Shown: positions 7,429 through 15,875 of the stretch, piece by piece
How the letters are laid out: each line of letters begins with the position of its first letter
Numbering within the stretch: position 1 is the first letter of the stretch
Program-made: the position numbers and the translations under genes
NCBI GenBank assembly: GCA_945873205.1
Contig: CAMCCC010000019.1
Location: forward strand, 1 to 43,102
DNA length: 43,102 nt
Reading direction: 5' to 3'
Source: an uncultured bacterium
GTDB lineage: Bacteria; Bacillota; Clostridia; Oscillospirales; Oscillospiraceae
The notes under the pieces: generated by a model
Told to the model about the DNA's origin: nothing
The model's input: only the letters and a program-made list of their open reading frames with translations
Databases searched by the model: none

Positions 7429-8427
7429 TCAGACTCCTTTCCGCATACGGCGGATGTCTTTCCCCACAAAGGGCAGAGCCGTGAACTCCCCGGCGATGCG
7501 GGAATAAATCTGGGGCGTGTACCGCCGCTGCAATTCCTCGTCATTCAGGTTGGTGCTGATAATCATTTTCTTCCCGTTTACCAAACGGGTGTTGATCAGG
7601 GTGTAAAGGGCGCTCTGGGCCATGGGGGTGCTCATCTCCGTGCCCAGATCGTCCAGGATCATCAGGTCACATTCCTGCATCCGTTTGGTGCGCACTGCCG
7701 CGGCCTCGCCCTCCTCCGTATCCCGGGAGAACTTGGCCCGCTCATAGCAGTCCAGCGCTGCCGCCGCGGATTCATAACAGACGGAGCAGCCCTTATCCGC
7801 CACCACCCGGGCAATGCAGGCGGAGAGGTAGGTCTTGCCCAGGCCGGTGCCCCCCTGCAGCAGCAGGTTGGGGGAGGCGGGGGAGAAATTCTCCGCAAAG
7901 CGCTTGCAGGCGGTGTAAACCAGCGCCATGGTCTCCCGGGGCACCACATGCTTCACCGGGTCCAGCTCCGCCGGGTAGAGGCTCAGGTCAAACTTCTCAA
8001 AGCGCTCGTCCCCCCGGCGCATCAGGGTGCCCAGCTCTTTGGTCAGCTCCTGATTGTACAGCCGGTCCAGGCAGCGGCAGACCCCGCCCTCGTACAGCCC
8101 GGTGTCCCTGCACAGGGGGCAGGAATAAATATCGTCCAGATAGTCCGCGCCGAAACCGGCTTCCGTCAGCAGCTCCGCCCGGCGCATCTGCAGGTCCAGG
8201 TTCCGCTCCTTCAGCGCCCCGATCCGCTCCGCCAGATCGCTCCGGCGGCTGATGGTCAGGCGCACCAGCTCCGTCATCTGGCTGCGCAGGGTATTGTCGA
8301 TCCGCTCCACTTCCGGCAGCCGGGCGTAGACCAGGCCCTTGCGGCGCTGCTGCTCCGCCTGGTTGGCGGCGCGGATGTTATCCAATTGGTTCCTGGCCTT
8401 GGCCAGTAGCTTCCCGTCGTATGCCAT
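7429..8427 (-). CDS. DnaI/DnaC-like helicase loader ATPase
   Basis: A 332-residue AAA+ ATPase. Walker A is G-G-T-G-L-G-K-T at 192-199 and Walker B L-M-I-L-D-D-L-G comes later. A likely zinc site formed by C103, C106, C117 and C119 precedes it, as in Bacillus DnaI. The N-terminal ~90 residues are helical and charged, fitting the helicase-binding domain. The role known for the family is loading the replicative helicase DnaB at the origin or at restart sites. The start is taken at the ATG at 8427, because AAGGGGTGG just upstream is its ribosome site. An in-frame GTG at 8436 lies inside that site. Placement directly after dnaD supports the call. Confidence 0.88.
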   Translation of the reverse strand: MAYDGKLLAKARNQLDNIRAANQAEQQRRKGLVYARLPEVERIDNTLRSQMTELVRLTISRRSDLAERIGALKERNLDLQMRRAELLTEAGFGADYLDDIYSCPLCRDTGLYEGGVCRCLDRLYNQELTKELGTLMRRGDERFEKFDLSLYPAELDPVKHVVPRETMALVYTACKRFAENFSPASPNLLLQGGTGLGKTYLSACIARVVADKGCSVCYESAAAALDCYERAKFSRDTEEGEAAAVRTKRMQECDLMILDDLGTEMSTPMAQSALYTLINTRLVNGKKMIISTNLNDEELQRRYTPQIYSRIAGEFTALPFVGKDIRRMRKGV

Positions 8428-8439
8428 TGCCGCCACCCC

Positions 8440-9348
8440 TTACATATTATTCATGATGGATTTCAGCTTATCCATATCGATGGCCGTATCCCCGGCCTGT
8501 GCCGGCGGCGGGGCGCTCTTGCGGCGGCCATCCTTTTCCTGAACCTCCGCGGCAGAATGGATGCCCTTCTCGTGCCAGCTCAGGAGAATTTTGTCCATGT
8601 AGTTCCATTTCAGCGCGCCGGTGTTGGTCACCGTCCGGTCATAGGCGATGGCGAGGCAGTCCTCCCTGAAGCCCATGTCCAGCCAGGAGGCCAGGTATTT
8701 CCCCTCCGTGACCGTCAGCTCCCGGCCCTGAATGTTCAGCGCCGCCTTGGCCCGGCCAATGTCCTCCTGCCGCTCCCGGCTCTGGCGGATGTATTCCTCT
8801 GCCTGCTCCAGACTCAGAATCTCCCGGTTGGCCCAGACATAGGCCTGCTTCTCAATATAGCGCATGGAGGGCCGCCGGTTTTTGGAGGTGCTGACGCAGT
8901 GGTTCAGCAGCATGAGGATTACCTCCGGCGGCAGGGCCAGATAGTCGTAAATGCCGAAAAGCCGTTTCAGATCGCTGCTGCTGAGCACATGGCCCAGCAC
9001 CTTCTGGGCCTCCTGCACCACGGCGGCAAAGCCCGCATCCTCCCTGGAGCGGCGCACCAGGTCCTCTGTTTCATATTCCGGCAGCTCCTCCGCCGGTTCC
9101 GGGTGGCGGGGCGGCTCTTTCTCTGGCGCCGGGGCGCCGCTGCCGCCGGAGAGCAGACCCATCCGCTGCAGCTTTTCATAGGCGGCGGAGACCTCCCCCA
9201 TGGTGCGGCAAAGGTCCCGGGCCGCGCCCTCCAGCTCGCCGCTGCCGGTGCGCAGCAGGTAGATATAGAGCAGGGCCACGTCCCCATCATGGGCGGCGAT
9301 GAGCTTGTCCGCTGTGAAATTGTCCATGGGGCAGCACTGCATCTTCAT
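8440..9348 (-). CDS. dnaD: DnaD-domain primosomal protein
   Basis: A 302-residue cytoplasmic protein. A winged-helix-like N-terminal part (~1-65, with A-D-K-L-I-A-A-H-D-G-D) is followed by a Pro/Glu-rich linker (~70-95) and two DnaB/DnaD C-terminal helical domains. The characteristic ending W-N-Y-M-D-K-I-L-L-S-W is near 254-264, matching the Y-x-x-x-I-x-x-x-W motif. In Gram-positive bacteria DnaD works with DnaB and DnaI to remodel origin DNA and recruit the helicase. It is the first gene of the minus operon and sits 3-12 bases before the helicase-loader start. The symbol is given by family; a paralogue of the DnaB(Bsu) type cannot be fully excluded. Confidence 0.85.
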   Translation of the reverse strand: MKMQCCPMDNFTADKLIAAHDGDVALLYIYLLRTGSGELEGAARDLCRTMGEVSAAYEKLQRMGLLSGGSGAPAPEKEPPRHPEPAEELPEYETEDLVRRSREDAGFAAVVQEAQKVLGHVLSSSDLKRLFGIYDYLALPPEVILMLLNHCVSTSKNRRPSMRYIEKQAYVWANREILSLEQAEEYIRQSRERQEDIGRAKAALNIQGRELTVTEGKYLASWLDMGFREDCLAIAYDRTVTNTGALKWNYMDKILLSWHEKGIHSAAEVQEKDGRRKSAPPPAQAGDTAIDMDKLKSIMNNM

Positions 9349-9414
9349 ACCTCTCAGGCCAGGGCCGAATCCGTCGGCAATAGTGAATATACTATAAATT
9401 ATTGAAACAGAAGT

Positions 9415-9443
9415 ATTATAACATCAATTTCCGCTTGTCGCAA
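9415..9443 (-). promoter_or_regulatory. Promoter of the dnaD operon
   Basis: On the minus strand, TTGCGA (9443-9438), a 17-base spacer and a perfect TATAAT (9420-9415). It leaves a leader of about 60 bases before the dnaD ATG. Its -35 box overlaps the -35 box of the divergent plus-strand promoter. Confidence 0.75.
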
Positions 9444-9464
9444 TAGGCTTATGTGTGCTATACT
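9435..9464 (+). promoter_or_regulatory. Promoter of the U32 protein gene
   Basis: TTGTCG (9435-9440), an 18-base spacer and TATACT (9459-9464) with an extended TGC element directly before it. The leader to the ATG at 9550 is about 80 bases. Confidence 0.7.
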
Positions 9465-9549
9465 ATGCTAGTATCATAGCGAGAATAAGCGAAAAATGGC
9501 TGAGAGGCGGCAAGGAGCCGGTTCCTCTTGGCTTAGGAGAGATCGAACA

Positions 9550-11634
9550 ATGCTGGAACTGCTTTCTCCCGCCGGGTCGCCGGAGGCAGTGATTGCCGCC
9601 GTGCAGAACGGGGCGGACGCCGTATATATGGGCCTGGGGGACTTCAATGCCCGCCGGGGCGCCAAGAACTTCAGTGAGGAAGATTTTGAAAAGGCCATGG
9701 GCTACTGCCGCATCCGGGGCTGCAAGGTCTATGTGGCTCTGAACACCCTGGTGGCAGACCGGGAGATGGAAGCCGCCGTGGCCGCTGCCCGGCTGGCCTC
9801 CCGCTGCGGGGCGGACGGCGTCATCGTGCAGGACCTGGGCCTGGTGCGGGCCATCCGGCAGGCGCTGCCGGATCTGCCCATCCATGCCAGCACCCAGATG
9901 AGCATACATAATCTGGCCGGGGTGGAGGCTGCCGCCGAAATGGGCCTGACCCGGGCGGTACTGGCCCGGGAGCTGAGCTTTGAGCAGATCAAGTTCATCA
10001 CCCAGCACGCCTCCATTGAGACGGAGGTCTTTGTCCACGGGGCCCTCTGCTTCTGTCATTCCGGCCAATGCTATATGTCCAGCCTCATCGGCCGCCGCAG
10101 CGGCAACCGGGGCATGTGCGCCCAGCCCTGCCGGATGCAGTACAGTCTGGGCGGCCGGATGGACGACTATCCCATGTCCCTGAAGGACAACTGCCTGGTG
10201 GACCGGCTGCAGGAGCTGGAGGAGGCAGGGGTGGCCTGCGTGAAGATCGAGGGGCGCATGAAGCGGCCGGAGTATACCGCCATCGTCACCAAAATCTATT
10301 CCAAGGCCATCAAGGAGCAGCGCCAGCCCACCCAGGAGGAGATGATTTCCCTGGAAAAGGCCTTCTCCCGCCAGGGCTTCACCCAGGGCTATTACACCGG
10401 GGACAAGCAGGATATGTTCGGTACCCGCCAGGAGCAGGACAAGGATTCGGAGAAGATGTTCACCCTGGCCCGCCGGGCCTACGCCGAGGGAGAGCTGCGC
10501 CGTGTCCCCGTGCATTTTTACACCGTGGCCGAGAAGGGCCAGCCCATCAGCGGCATCGCCTTTGACGACGACGGCAACAAGGCCGTGGCCTACGGTGCGG
10601 TGCCGGAGCGGGCCAAGGGCCAGGGTCTCACCGACGCCTATCTGACAGAGCAGATGTTCAAAACCGGCGGCACCCCCTACAACGTGGTGGAGAACAAGGC
10701 CAAGGCCCAGCCGGGGCTGTACCTCCCTGCCGCCGAGATCAACGAGCTGCGGCGCAAGCTGGTGTCCGCCCTCAGTGAGAAGCGGGCTGTGCCGCCCAAG
10801 CGGCGGGAACTGGCCATGCCCCAGAAGCCCCAGAACAAGGCCGTGGTCACCGATCCGGCCATGATTTTCCAGGTACTGACGGAGGATCAGCTGAGCCCGG
10901 AGCTGGCGGCGCTGAAGCCCAAATACATCTATGTTCCCCTGATGGTCATGGCGGACCATTTCGACAAGCTGGCCCCCTTCATGGAGAATGGCGCCGTGCC
11001 GGTGGCCGTGCTGCCCCGGATCATTACCGATAACGAGATCCAGGCCGTCTACAACGCCCTGACCAAGGTCTTTGACCTGGGGGTCAATGAGGCGCTGGTG
11101 GGCAACCTGGGCCACGCCATGCTGGCCCGCCAGGCGGGGATGAAGCTGCGGGGCGACTTCGGTCTGAACTGCTTCAACTCCCTCACCCTGGAGACTTTGA
11201 GCCAGGCGGGCTTTCTCTCCGCCACCGCCTCCTTTGAGCTGCGGCTGGCCCAGATCAAGGACCTGGCCAAGCCCCTGGACACGGAGATGATCATTTACGG
11301 CCGTCTGCCGCTGATGGTCTCTGACCAGTGCATCATCCGCCACAGCGCCGGCCGCTGCAACTGCCAGACCCCCGCCCAGATGTCTGACCGGATGGGCTCC
11401 GTATTCCCGGTGGTGAAGGAATTCGGCTGCCGCAACGTGGTGTATAACGCCCATAAGCTTTACCTGGCCGACAAGAAGGAGGATCTGTTCTCCGCCGGCC
11501 TGTGGGGGCTGCGGATGGTGTTCACCACCGAGAGCGCCCGGGAGTGCGTGGAAGTGGTGCGAGGCCACATGGGTCTCAGCGATTACAAGCCCAATGTGCT
11601 GACCCGGGGCCTCTATTACCGGGGCGTGGACTGA
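9550..11634 (+). CDS. U32 family protein, RlhA/YdcP-like (RNA hydroxylation)
   Basis: A 694-residue protein annotated by family as peptidase U32. The signature E-V-F-V-H-G-A-L-C-x4-G-Q-C-Y-M-S is at 159-176, with further cysteines in G-M-C-A-Q-P-C just after it and C-N-C in the second half. The N-terminal TIM-barrel-like domain, the middle segment and a second barrel-like C-terminal half give the ~650-700-residue architecture of RlhA. That protein introduces 5-hydroxycytidine in 23S rRNA; the shorter relatives TrhP/YrrO act on tRNA U34. Protease activity is therefore doubtful. The ATG at 9550 has AGGAGA 9 bases upstream; an earlier ATG at 9496 lacks a site. It stands 30 bases before maf. Confidence 0.85.
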   Translation: MLELLSPAGSPEAVIAAVQNGADAVYMGLGDFNARRGAKNFSEEDFEKAMGYCRIRGCKVYVALNTLVADREMEAAVAAARLASRCGADGVIVQDLGLVRAIRQALPDLPIHASTQMSIHNLAGVEAAAEMGLTRAVLARELSFEQIKFITQHASIETEVFVHGALCFCHSGQCYMSSLIGRRSGNRGMCAQPCRMQYSLGGRMDDYPMSLKDNCLVDRLQELEEAGVACVKIEGRMKRPEYTAIVTKIYSKAIKEQRQPTQEEMISLEKAFSRQGFTQGYYTGDKQDMFGTRQEQDKDSEKMFTLARRAYAEGELRRVPVHFYTVAEKGQPISGIAFDDDGNKAVAYGAVPERAKGQGLTDAYLTEQMFKTGGTPYNVVENKAKAQPGLYLPAAEINELRRKLVSALSEKRAVPPKRRELAMPQKPQNKAVVTDPAMIFQVLTEDQLSPELAALKPKYIYVPLMVMADHFDKLAPFMENGAVPVAVLPRIITDNEIQAVYNALTKVFDLGVNEALVGNLGHAMLARQAGMKLRGDFGLNCFNSLTLETLSQAGFLSATASFELRLAQIKDLAKPLDTEMIIYGRLPLMVSDQCIIRHSAGRCNCQTPAQMSDRMGSVFPVVKEFGCRNVVYNAHKLYLADKKEDLFSAGLWGLRMVFTTESARECVEVVRGHMGLSDYKPNVLTRGLYYRGVD

Positions 11635-11664
11635 AAAAGCGAAATAACAACGAGGAAAAGCGCA

Positions 11665-12237
11665 ATGAATATGATTTTAGCCTCCGGCTCTCCCCGCCGC
11701 AAGGAACTTTTGGAGATGCTTGGAGTCAAAAATATGAAGATCATCCCCGCCAAAGGGGAGGAAAAAGCCCCGGAGGGGCTGGAACCGGGGGAACTGGTGA
11801 AGTGCCTGGCCTCCGCCAAGGGCAGGGAAGTGGCTGCCCTCTGCGGACCGGAAGATGTGATCATCGCGGCGGACACCATCGTCTGGCACGAGGGAAGAGT
11901 CTATGGCAAGCCCCATTCCCGGCAGCAGGCGGTGGAGATGCTCCGCAGCCTCTCCGGCAGGACCCATCAGGTCTACACCGGGGTGTCGGTGATCCATGCG
12001 GGCAGGGAACTGCTGGAATATGAGATGAGCCGGGTCAGCTTCCGCCCCCTCAGCGAGGAGGAGATCCAGCGCTATGTGGATACCGGCGAGCCCATGGACA
12101 AGGCCGGGGCCTACGGCGCCCAGGGCAAGGCCGCCCTTTTCGTCCGGGGCATCGAAGGGGACTTTTTTAACGTGATGGGTCTGCCCCTGTGCAGACTTGG
12201 TGAAATGCTGAAAGAGCAGGGAGTTGGACTTCTTTGA
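11665..12237 (+). CDS. maf: Maf-family nucleotide pyrophosphatase
   Basis: A 190-residue cytoplasmic house-cleaning enzyme that hydrolyses non-canonical or pyrimidine nucleoside triphosphates to monophosphates. The start I-L-A-S-G-S-P-R-R-K-E-L-L is diagnostic. A-A-D-T-I-V with the catalytic Asp follows near residue 70, then G-K-P near 82, Y-T-G-V near 105, and D-K-A-G-A-Y-G-A-Q-G-K near 140. Length is normal. It begins the maf-mreC-mreD-mrdA cluster, an order common in Firmicutes, and its stop overlaps the mreC start (TTGA). dTTP/UTP-specific and broader subfamilies cannot be separated by eye. Confidence 0.95.
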   Translation: MNMILASGSPRRKELLEMLGVKNMKIIPAKGEEKAPEGLEPGELVKCLASAKGREVAALCGPEDVIIAADTIVWHEGRVYGKPHSRQQAVEMLRSLSGRTHQVYTGVSVIHAGRELLEYEMSRVSFRPLSEEEIQRYVDTGEPMDKAGAYGAQGKAALFVRGIEGDFFNVMGLPLCRLGEMLKEQGVGLL

Positions 12238-13076
12238 AAGAATATCTCAGAAAAAACGGCATCAAGGTGGGCATCATCGTCATCGCCGTGGTGCTGCTGA
12301 TCGGCGTGGGTGCCGCTGCCCGGGGCGGGCAGATCAGCTTTTTGCAGAATGTGACCGGCATTATTGAAGCGCCGCTGAAGCGGGTGCTCAGCTCCACGGT
12401 CAACGCACTGGACGGCCTCTATGGCTATATCTTTGAGTATGACTCACTGATTGCCGAGAACGAATCCCTCCGGGCCCAGCTGGCCGAGGCCCAGGAGTCT
12501 GCCCGCGACGGTATGGCGGCTTCGGAGGAGAACACCCGGCTGCGCAAGCTGCTGGAGCTGCGGGAGCAGCACACCGACTATGTGCTGGAGAGCAGCAAGG
12601 TGGTGCTTTGGTCCTCCTCCAACTGGTCCTCTGCCTTTACCATCAGTAAAGGCGCCAGCAGCGGCATTGAGCTGGGCGCCCCCGTCATCACCGAGTATGG
12701 CGCGGTGGTGGGCCAGGTCACGGAGCTGGGGGAGAACTGGGCCACCGTCTCCACCCTGATCGACGTGGATATGAGCGTGGGCGCTTTCGTGGGCGCCACG
12801 GGCAACTCCGGCATGGTGGTGGGCGAATTCGGCCTGATGCGCAAAAACCAGGCCAAGCTGACCTTCCTTGCCGACGGCGCCCAGATCTTCGTGGGCGACG
12901 ACGTGCTGACCTCCGGCTCCGGCGGAGCCTTCCCGGCGGGCCTGGTGATCGGCAAGCTGGTGGCCGTGCAGACCGAGGCCGGCGGCCAGATCGAGTATGG
13001 CATCGTGGAGCCCCAGTGCGACCTGGACTCCCTGGTGCAGGTGTTTATCATCAAGGATTTTGAAGTGGTGGAATAA
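12234..13076 (+). CDS. mreC: Rod shape-determining protein MreC
   Basis: 280 residues: a short cytoplasmic start, a TM at ~10-27, a coiled coil with leucine heptads (~65-105, E-N-E-S-L-R-A-Q-L and E-E-N-T-R-L-R-K-L-L), then the paired beta-barrel periplasmic-type domain, with G-A-P-V-I-T, V-V-G-Q-V and L-T-S-G-S-G-G-A-F-P-A-G-L typical of MreC. It organises the elongasome around PBP2 and MreD in the envelope. It starts at TTG overlapping the maf stop, so translation is probably coupled. mreB is not in the cluster here. Confidence 0.94.
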   Translation: MKEYLRKNGIKVGIIVIAVVLLIGVGAAARGGQISFLQNVTGIIEAPLKRVLSSTVNALDGLYGYIFEYDSLIAENESLRAQLAEAQESARDGMAASEENTRLRKLLELREQHTDYVLESSKVVLWSSSNWSSAFTISKGASSGIELGAPVITEYGAVVGQVTELGENWATVSTLIDVDMSVGAFVGATGNSGMVVGEFGLMRKNQAKLTFLADGAQIFVGDDVLTSGSGGAFPAGLVIGKLVAVQTEAGGQIEYGIVEPQCDLDSLVQVFIIKDFEVVE

Positions 13077-13079
13077 GCT

Positions 13080-13574
13080 TTGCTGAACTTTTTTGAAAAG
13101 ATCAACCTGAAAAAATTGCTGAAATATCTGCTGTTCATGCTCCTGACCCTGATTACCCAGAACACCCTGTTCACCCAGCTGCGGCTGTTCGGGGTGTGCC
13201 CGCTGCTGCTGCCCTCGGTGGCGGTGGCGGTGGGGATGTTTGAGGGACCGGTGTTCGGCGCCTATTTCAGCCTCATTATGGGCATCTTCGGGGATATGGC
13301 CTTCAAGGAGCAGGCAGTGCTTTTCGCCGCCGTGCTGCCCAGCCTGTCCTTCGTCGCCGCCTTCATGGCCCAGTATTTTGTGAACCGGCGGCTGTTCGCC
13401 TATATGGGCATGGCCCTGGCCGCCGCCTTTGCCACCGCCGCGGTGCAGATGCTGCGCACCATGGCCGGGGACAGCTTCAGCTTCTCCATGATCACCACCA
13501 TGGTCATTCAGGCCCTCTGGTCCATGCCCCCCGCTGTGCTGGCCTATTTCCCGCCGGCCAAGTGGATCAGATAG
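13080..13574 (+). CDS. mreD: Rod shape-determining protein MreD
   Basis: A 164-residue hydrophobic protein with about five TM helices. The N-terminal helix contains L-L-K-Y-L-L-F-M-L-L-T-L-I-T-Q-N, and the later G-x-F-G-D-M-A-F region is typical of MreD. It is a membrane subunit of the cell-wall elongation complex. The start is TTG, 3 bases after the mreC stop. The assignment rests on size, hydrophobicity and position between mreC and the PBP2 gene. Confidence 0.9.
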   Translation: MLNFFEKINLKKLLKYLLFMLLTLITQNTLFTQLRLFGVCPLLLPSVAVAVGMFEGPVFGAYFSLIMGIFGDMAFKEQAVLFAAVLPSLSFVAAFMAQYFVNRRLFAYMGMALAAAFATAAVQMLRTMAGDSFSFSMITTMVIQALWSMPPAVLAYFPPAKWIR

Positions 13575-13608
13575 TTTTGTTACCCTGTGCTTCTAAAGAG
13601 GAAAAGCA

Positions 13609-15714
13609 ATGAACAAGAGACTCATTAAACCTGGCCGGCTGGTAGCCATGGCCCTGATTCTTCTTCTGCTGCTGACGGTGTATCTGGTCTTTCTTTACAG
13701 GCTCCAGATCATCGAGGGCGAGGCCTACTATAACCGCAGCAACGAGATCACCAAGACCACCCGGCCTGTCACCGCCGCCCGGGGCAATATCCTGGACCGC
13801 TATGGCCGTGTTCTGGTCAGCAACAAAGAGTGTTATAACCTGCAGATCGACACGGACAAGCTTTTCGCCAATGAGGACCCCAACGCCGTTATTCTGGAAC
13901 TGGTGAAGATGGTGCAGAGCTTTGGCGACAGCTATACCGACGACCTGCCCATCAGCATGGAGCCGCCCTTTGAATATGACGAGAACATGACCGCCATCCA
14001 GCGCACCATGCTCAACGCCTACTTCAAGCGGCAGGAACTGGACCCCAACTCCACCGCCGTGGAGCTGATGAGCTACATGCGCACCCGCTATAACATCGAC
14101 AACAGCTACACCGCCGAGGAAATGCGCATTATCGCCGGCGTCCGCTACTCCATCAACGTGCGCTATGCTGTCAACACCGCCGACTACATCTTCGTGGAGG
14201 ACGCCAGCATGCAGCTGATCTCCTCCATCATGGAGCAGAAGCTGGCGGGCATTGAGGTGGACCGGGCCTATGTCCGGGAATATTCCACCGAGTATGCCGC
14301 TCACATCCTGGGCTACACGGGCCTGATGACCCAGGAGGAGTACGAACGCTACTCCCTGCTGGATTACGCCAACGACGCCATGGTGGGCAAGGACGGCATC
14401 GAATACGCCTTTGAAAGCTACCTCCACGGCAAGGACGGCGAGGTGCGGGAGACCCGCAACGCCGCCGGCACCATCCTGGCCACGGAATACATCACCGAGC
14501 CGGTACCCGGCAACCACATCTATCTCACCATCGACAGCGTCCTGCAGGAGCAGGCCGAGCGTATCCTGGCCAGCGGCGTGGAAGGCCTGAAAAAGACCTA
14601 CGCCCAGGCCCGGGCCGAGGCCGCCGGCCGCGGCGAGCCTTATGACCCGGAGTTCAAGGACGAGATCACCGGCGCCGCCGCCGTGGTGGTGGATGTGCGC
14701 ACCGGGGAGCCGCTGGCCATGGCCAGCTGGCCCACCTATGACGTGTCCACCGTGGTGGAAAACTATGCGGAGCTGCTGGAAACCCCCAATGCTCCCCTGT
14801 TCAACCGTGCCCTCATGGGCGCCTATGCCCCCGGCTCCACCTTCAAGCCCTGCACCGCCATCGCCGCTTTGACCAAGGGCATTATCAACACGGAGAAAAA
14901 GGTCAAGTGCGAAGGCGTCTTTACCAAGTACGCTGCCGACGGCTATGCCCCTGAGTGCTGGATCTGGGCCGAAGGCTATACCCACCCGGAGGAAAACGTC
15001 ACCACCGCCATCCGGGACTCCTGCAACTACTTCTTCTACACCATCGGCAACGACCTGGGCGTTGACGATATGGGCGAGTTTGCCCATAACTTCGGTCTGG
15101 GCGTGTCCACCGGCATCGAGTTGGTGGAGACCACCGGCAATATGTCCAACCGGGCCAACCACTCCGACTATACCGGCACCGAGTGGCGTATCGGTGATAC
15201 GCTGCAGGCCGCCATCGGTCAGGCCGACAGCGTGTTCTCCCCCCTCCAGATGGCCGAGTACTGCGCCACCATCGCCAACGGCGGTACCCGCTACTCCGCC
15301 TCCATCCTCAAGTCCATCCGCAACTATGATTACACCGAAAAGCTCTATGAACGGGAGCCGGAGGTGCTCAGTACGGTGGAGACTGCGGACTATAACTGGG
15401 CCGCCGTCCACGAAGGGATGTGGCAGGTGCTGAATGACTATATCAACGCAAAGAATGTGGAGCAGTGGTTTGACTGCGCCCTGAAGGTAGCCGGCAAAAC
15501 CGGTACGGCCCAGAAGGGTGAAAACATCCAGAACGACGGCCTCTTTATGTGCTACGCCCCCTATGACGACCCGGAAGTGGCCATCTTTGTGGCGGTGGAG
15601 CGAGGCGGCAGCGGCGCCAGCGTCCAGTTTATCGCCCGTCAGATCATGGACGCCTACATCACCATCCGCGGCTACAGCGATACCTCCGAGGAAGAGATGT
15701 GCCTGCTGAAGTAA
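13609..15714 (+). CDS. mrdA: Penicillin-binding protein 2 (elongation transpeptidase)
   Basis: A 701-residue class B PBP that cross-links peptidoglycan with the elongasome. It has a single N-terminal TM (~11-30), then the PBP dimerisation/pedestal domain with R-G-N-I-L-D-R-Y-G (~59-67), then the transpeptidase domain. Active-site motifs are S-T-F-K at 410-413, S-C-N at 471-473 and K-T-G-T at 630-633. An extra stretch between ~330 and 355, rich in Ala, Glu and Arg, precedes the transpeptidase domain. The ATG follows AGAGGAAAAG, 34 bases after mreD. Position after mreCD identifies it as the elongation rather than the division enzyme. Confidence 0.94.
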   Translation: MNKRLIKPGRLVAMALILLLLLTVYLVFLYRLQIIEGEAYYNRSNEITKTTRPVTAARGNILDRYGRVLVSNKECYNLQIDTDKLFANEDPNAVILELVKMVQSFGDSYTDDLPISMEPPFEYDENMTAIQRTMLNAYFKRQELDPNSTAVELMSYMRTRYNIDNSYTAEEMRIIAGVRYSINVRYAVNTADYIFVEDASMQLISSIMEQKLAGIEVDRAYVREYSTEYAAHILGYTGLMTQEEYERYSLLDYANDAMVGKDGIEYAFESYLHGKDGEVRETRNAAGTILATEYITEPVPGNHIYLTIDSVLQEQAERILASGVEGLKKTYAQARAEAAGRGEPYDPEFKDEITGAAAVVVDVRTGEPLAMASWPTYDVSTVVENYAELLETPNAPLFNRALMGAYAPGSTFKPCTAIAALTKGIINTEKKVKCEGVFTKYAADGYAPECWIWAEGYTHPEENVTTAIRDSCNYFFYTIGNDLGVDDMGEFAHNFGLGVSTGIELVETTGNMSNRANHSDYTGTEWRIGDTLQAAIGQADSVFSPLQMAEYCATIANGGTRYSASILKSIRNYDYTEKLYEREPEVLSTVETADYNWAAVHEGMWQVLNDYINAKNVEQWFDCALKVAGKTGTAQKGENIQNDGLFMCYAPYDDPEVAIFVAVERGGSGASVQFIARQIMDAYITIRGYSDTSEEEMCLLK

Positions 15715-15783
15715 GGGGTAAAGAATCAGAAGTATTTACAAATATTTTCCAATTAATTTTCCTTGTTCTGGCAGGAAAAACTA

Positions 15784-15812
15784 TTGCGAATCGTGAATTT
15801 TTTGTTTATAAT
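15784..15812 (+). promoter_or_regulatory. Promoter of the methylglyoxal synthase-like gene
   Basis: TTGCGA (15784-15789), a 17-base spacer and a perfect TATAAT (15807-15812). It gives a leader of ~55 bases and shows that the gene need not depend on the cell-wall operon upstream. Confidence 0.78.
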
Positions 15813-15875
15813 GAGGCGAAACGTTTGTTTGAATTTTCTGCCTGAAGATAAAATATATGAGGATAGGAGTAAAGC

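Noticed and set aside
9496-9549. Upstream ATG as the start of the U32 protein
   Set aside because: It would add an 18-residue basic segment not seen in the family, and it lacks a good ribosome site, while ATG 9550 has AGGAGA at proper distance.
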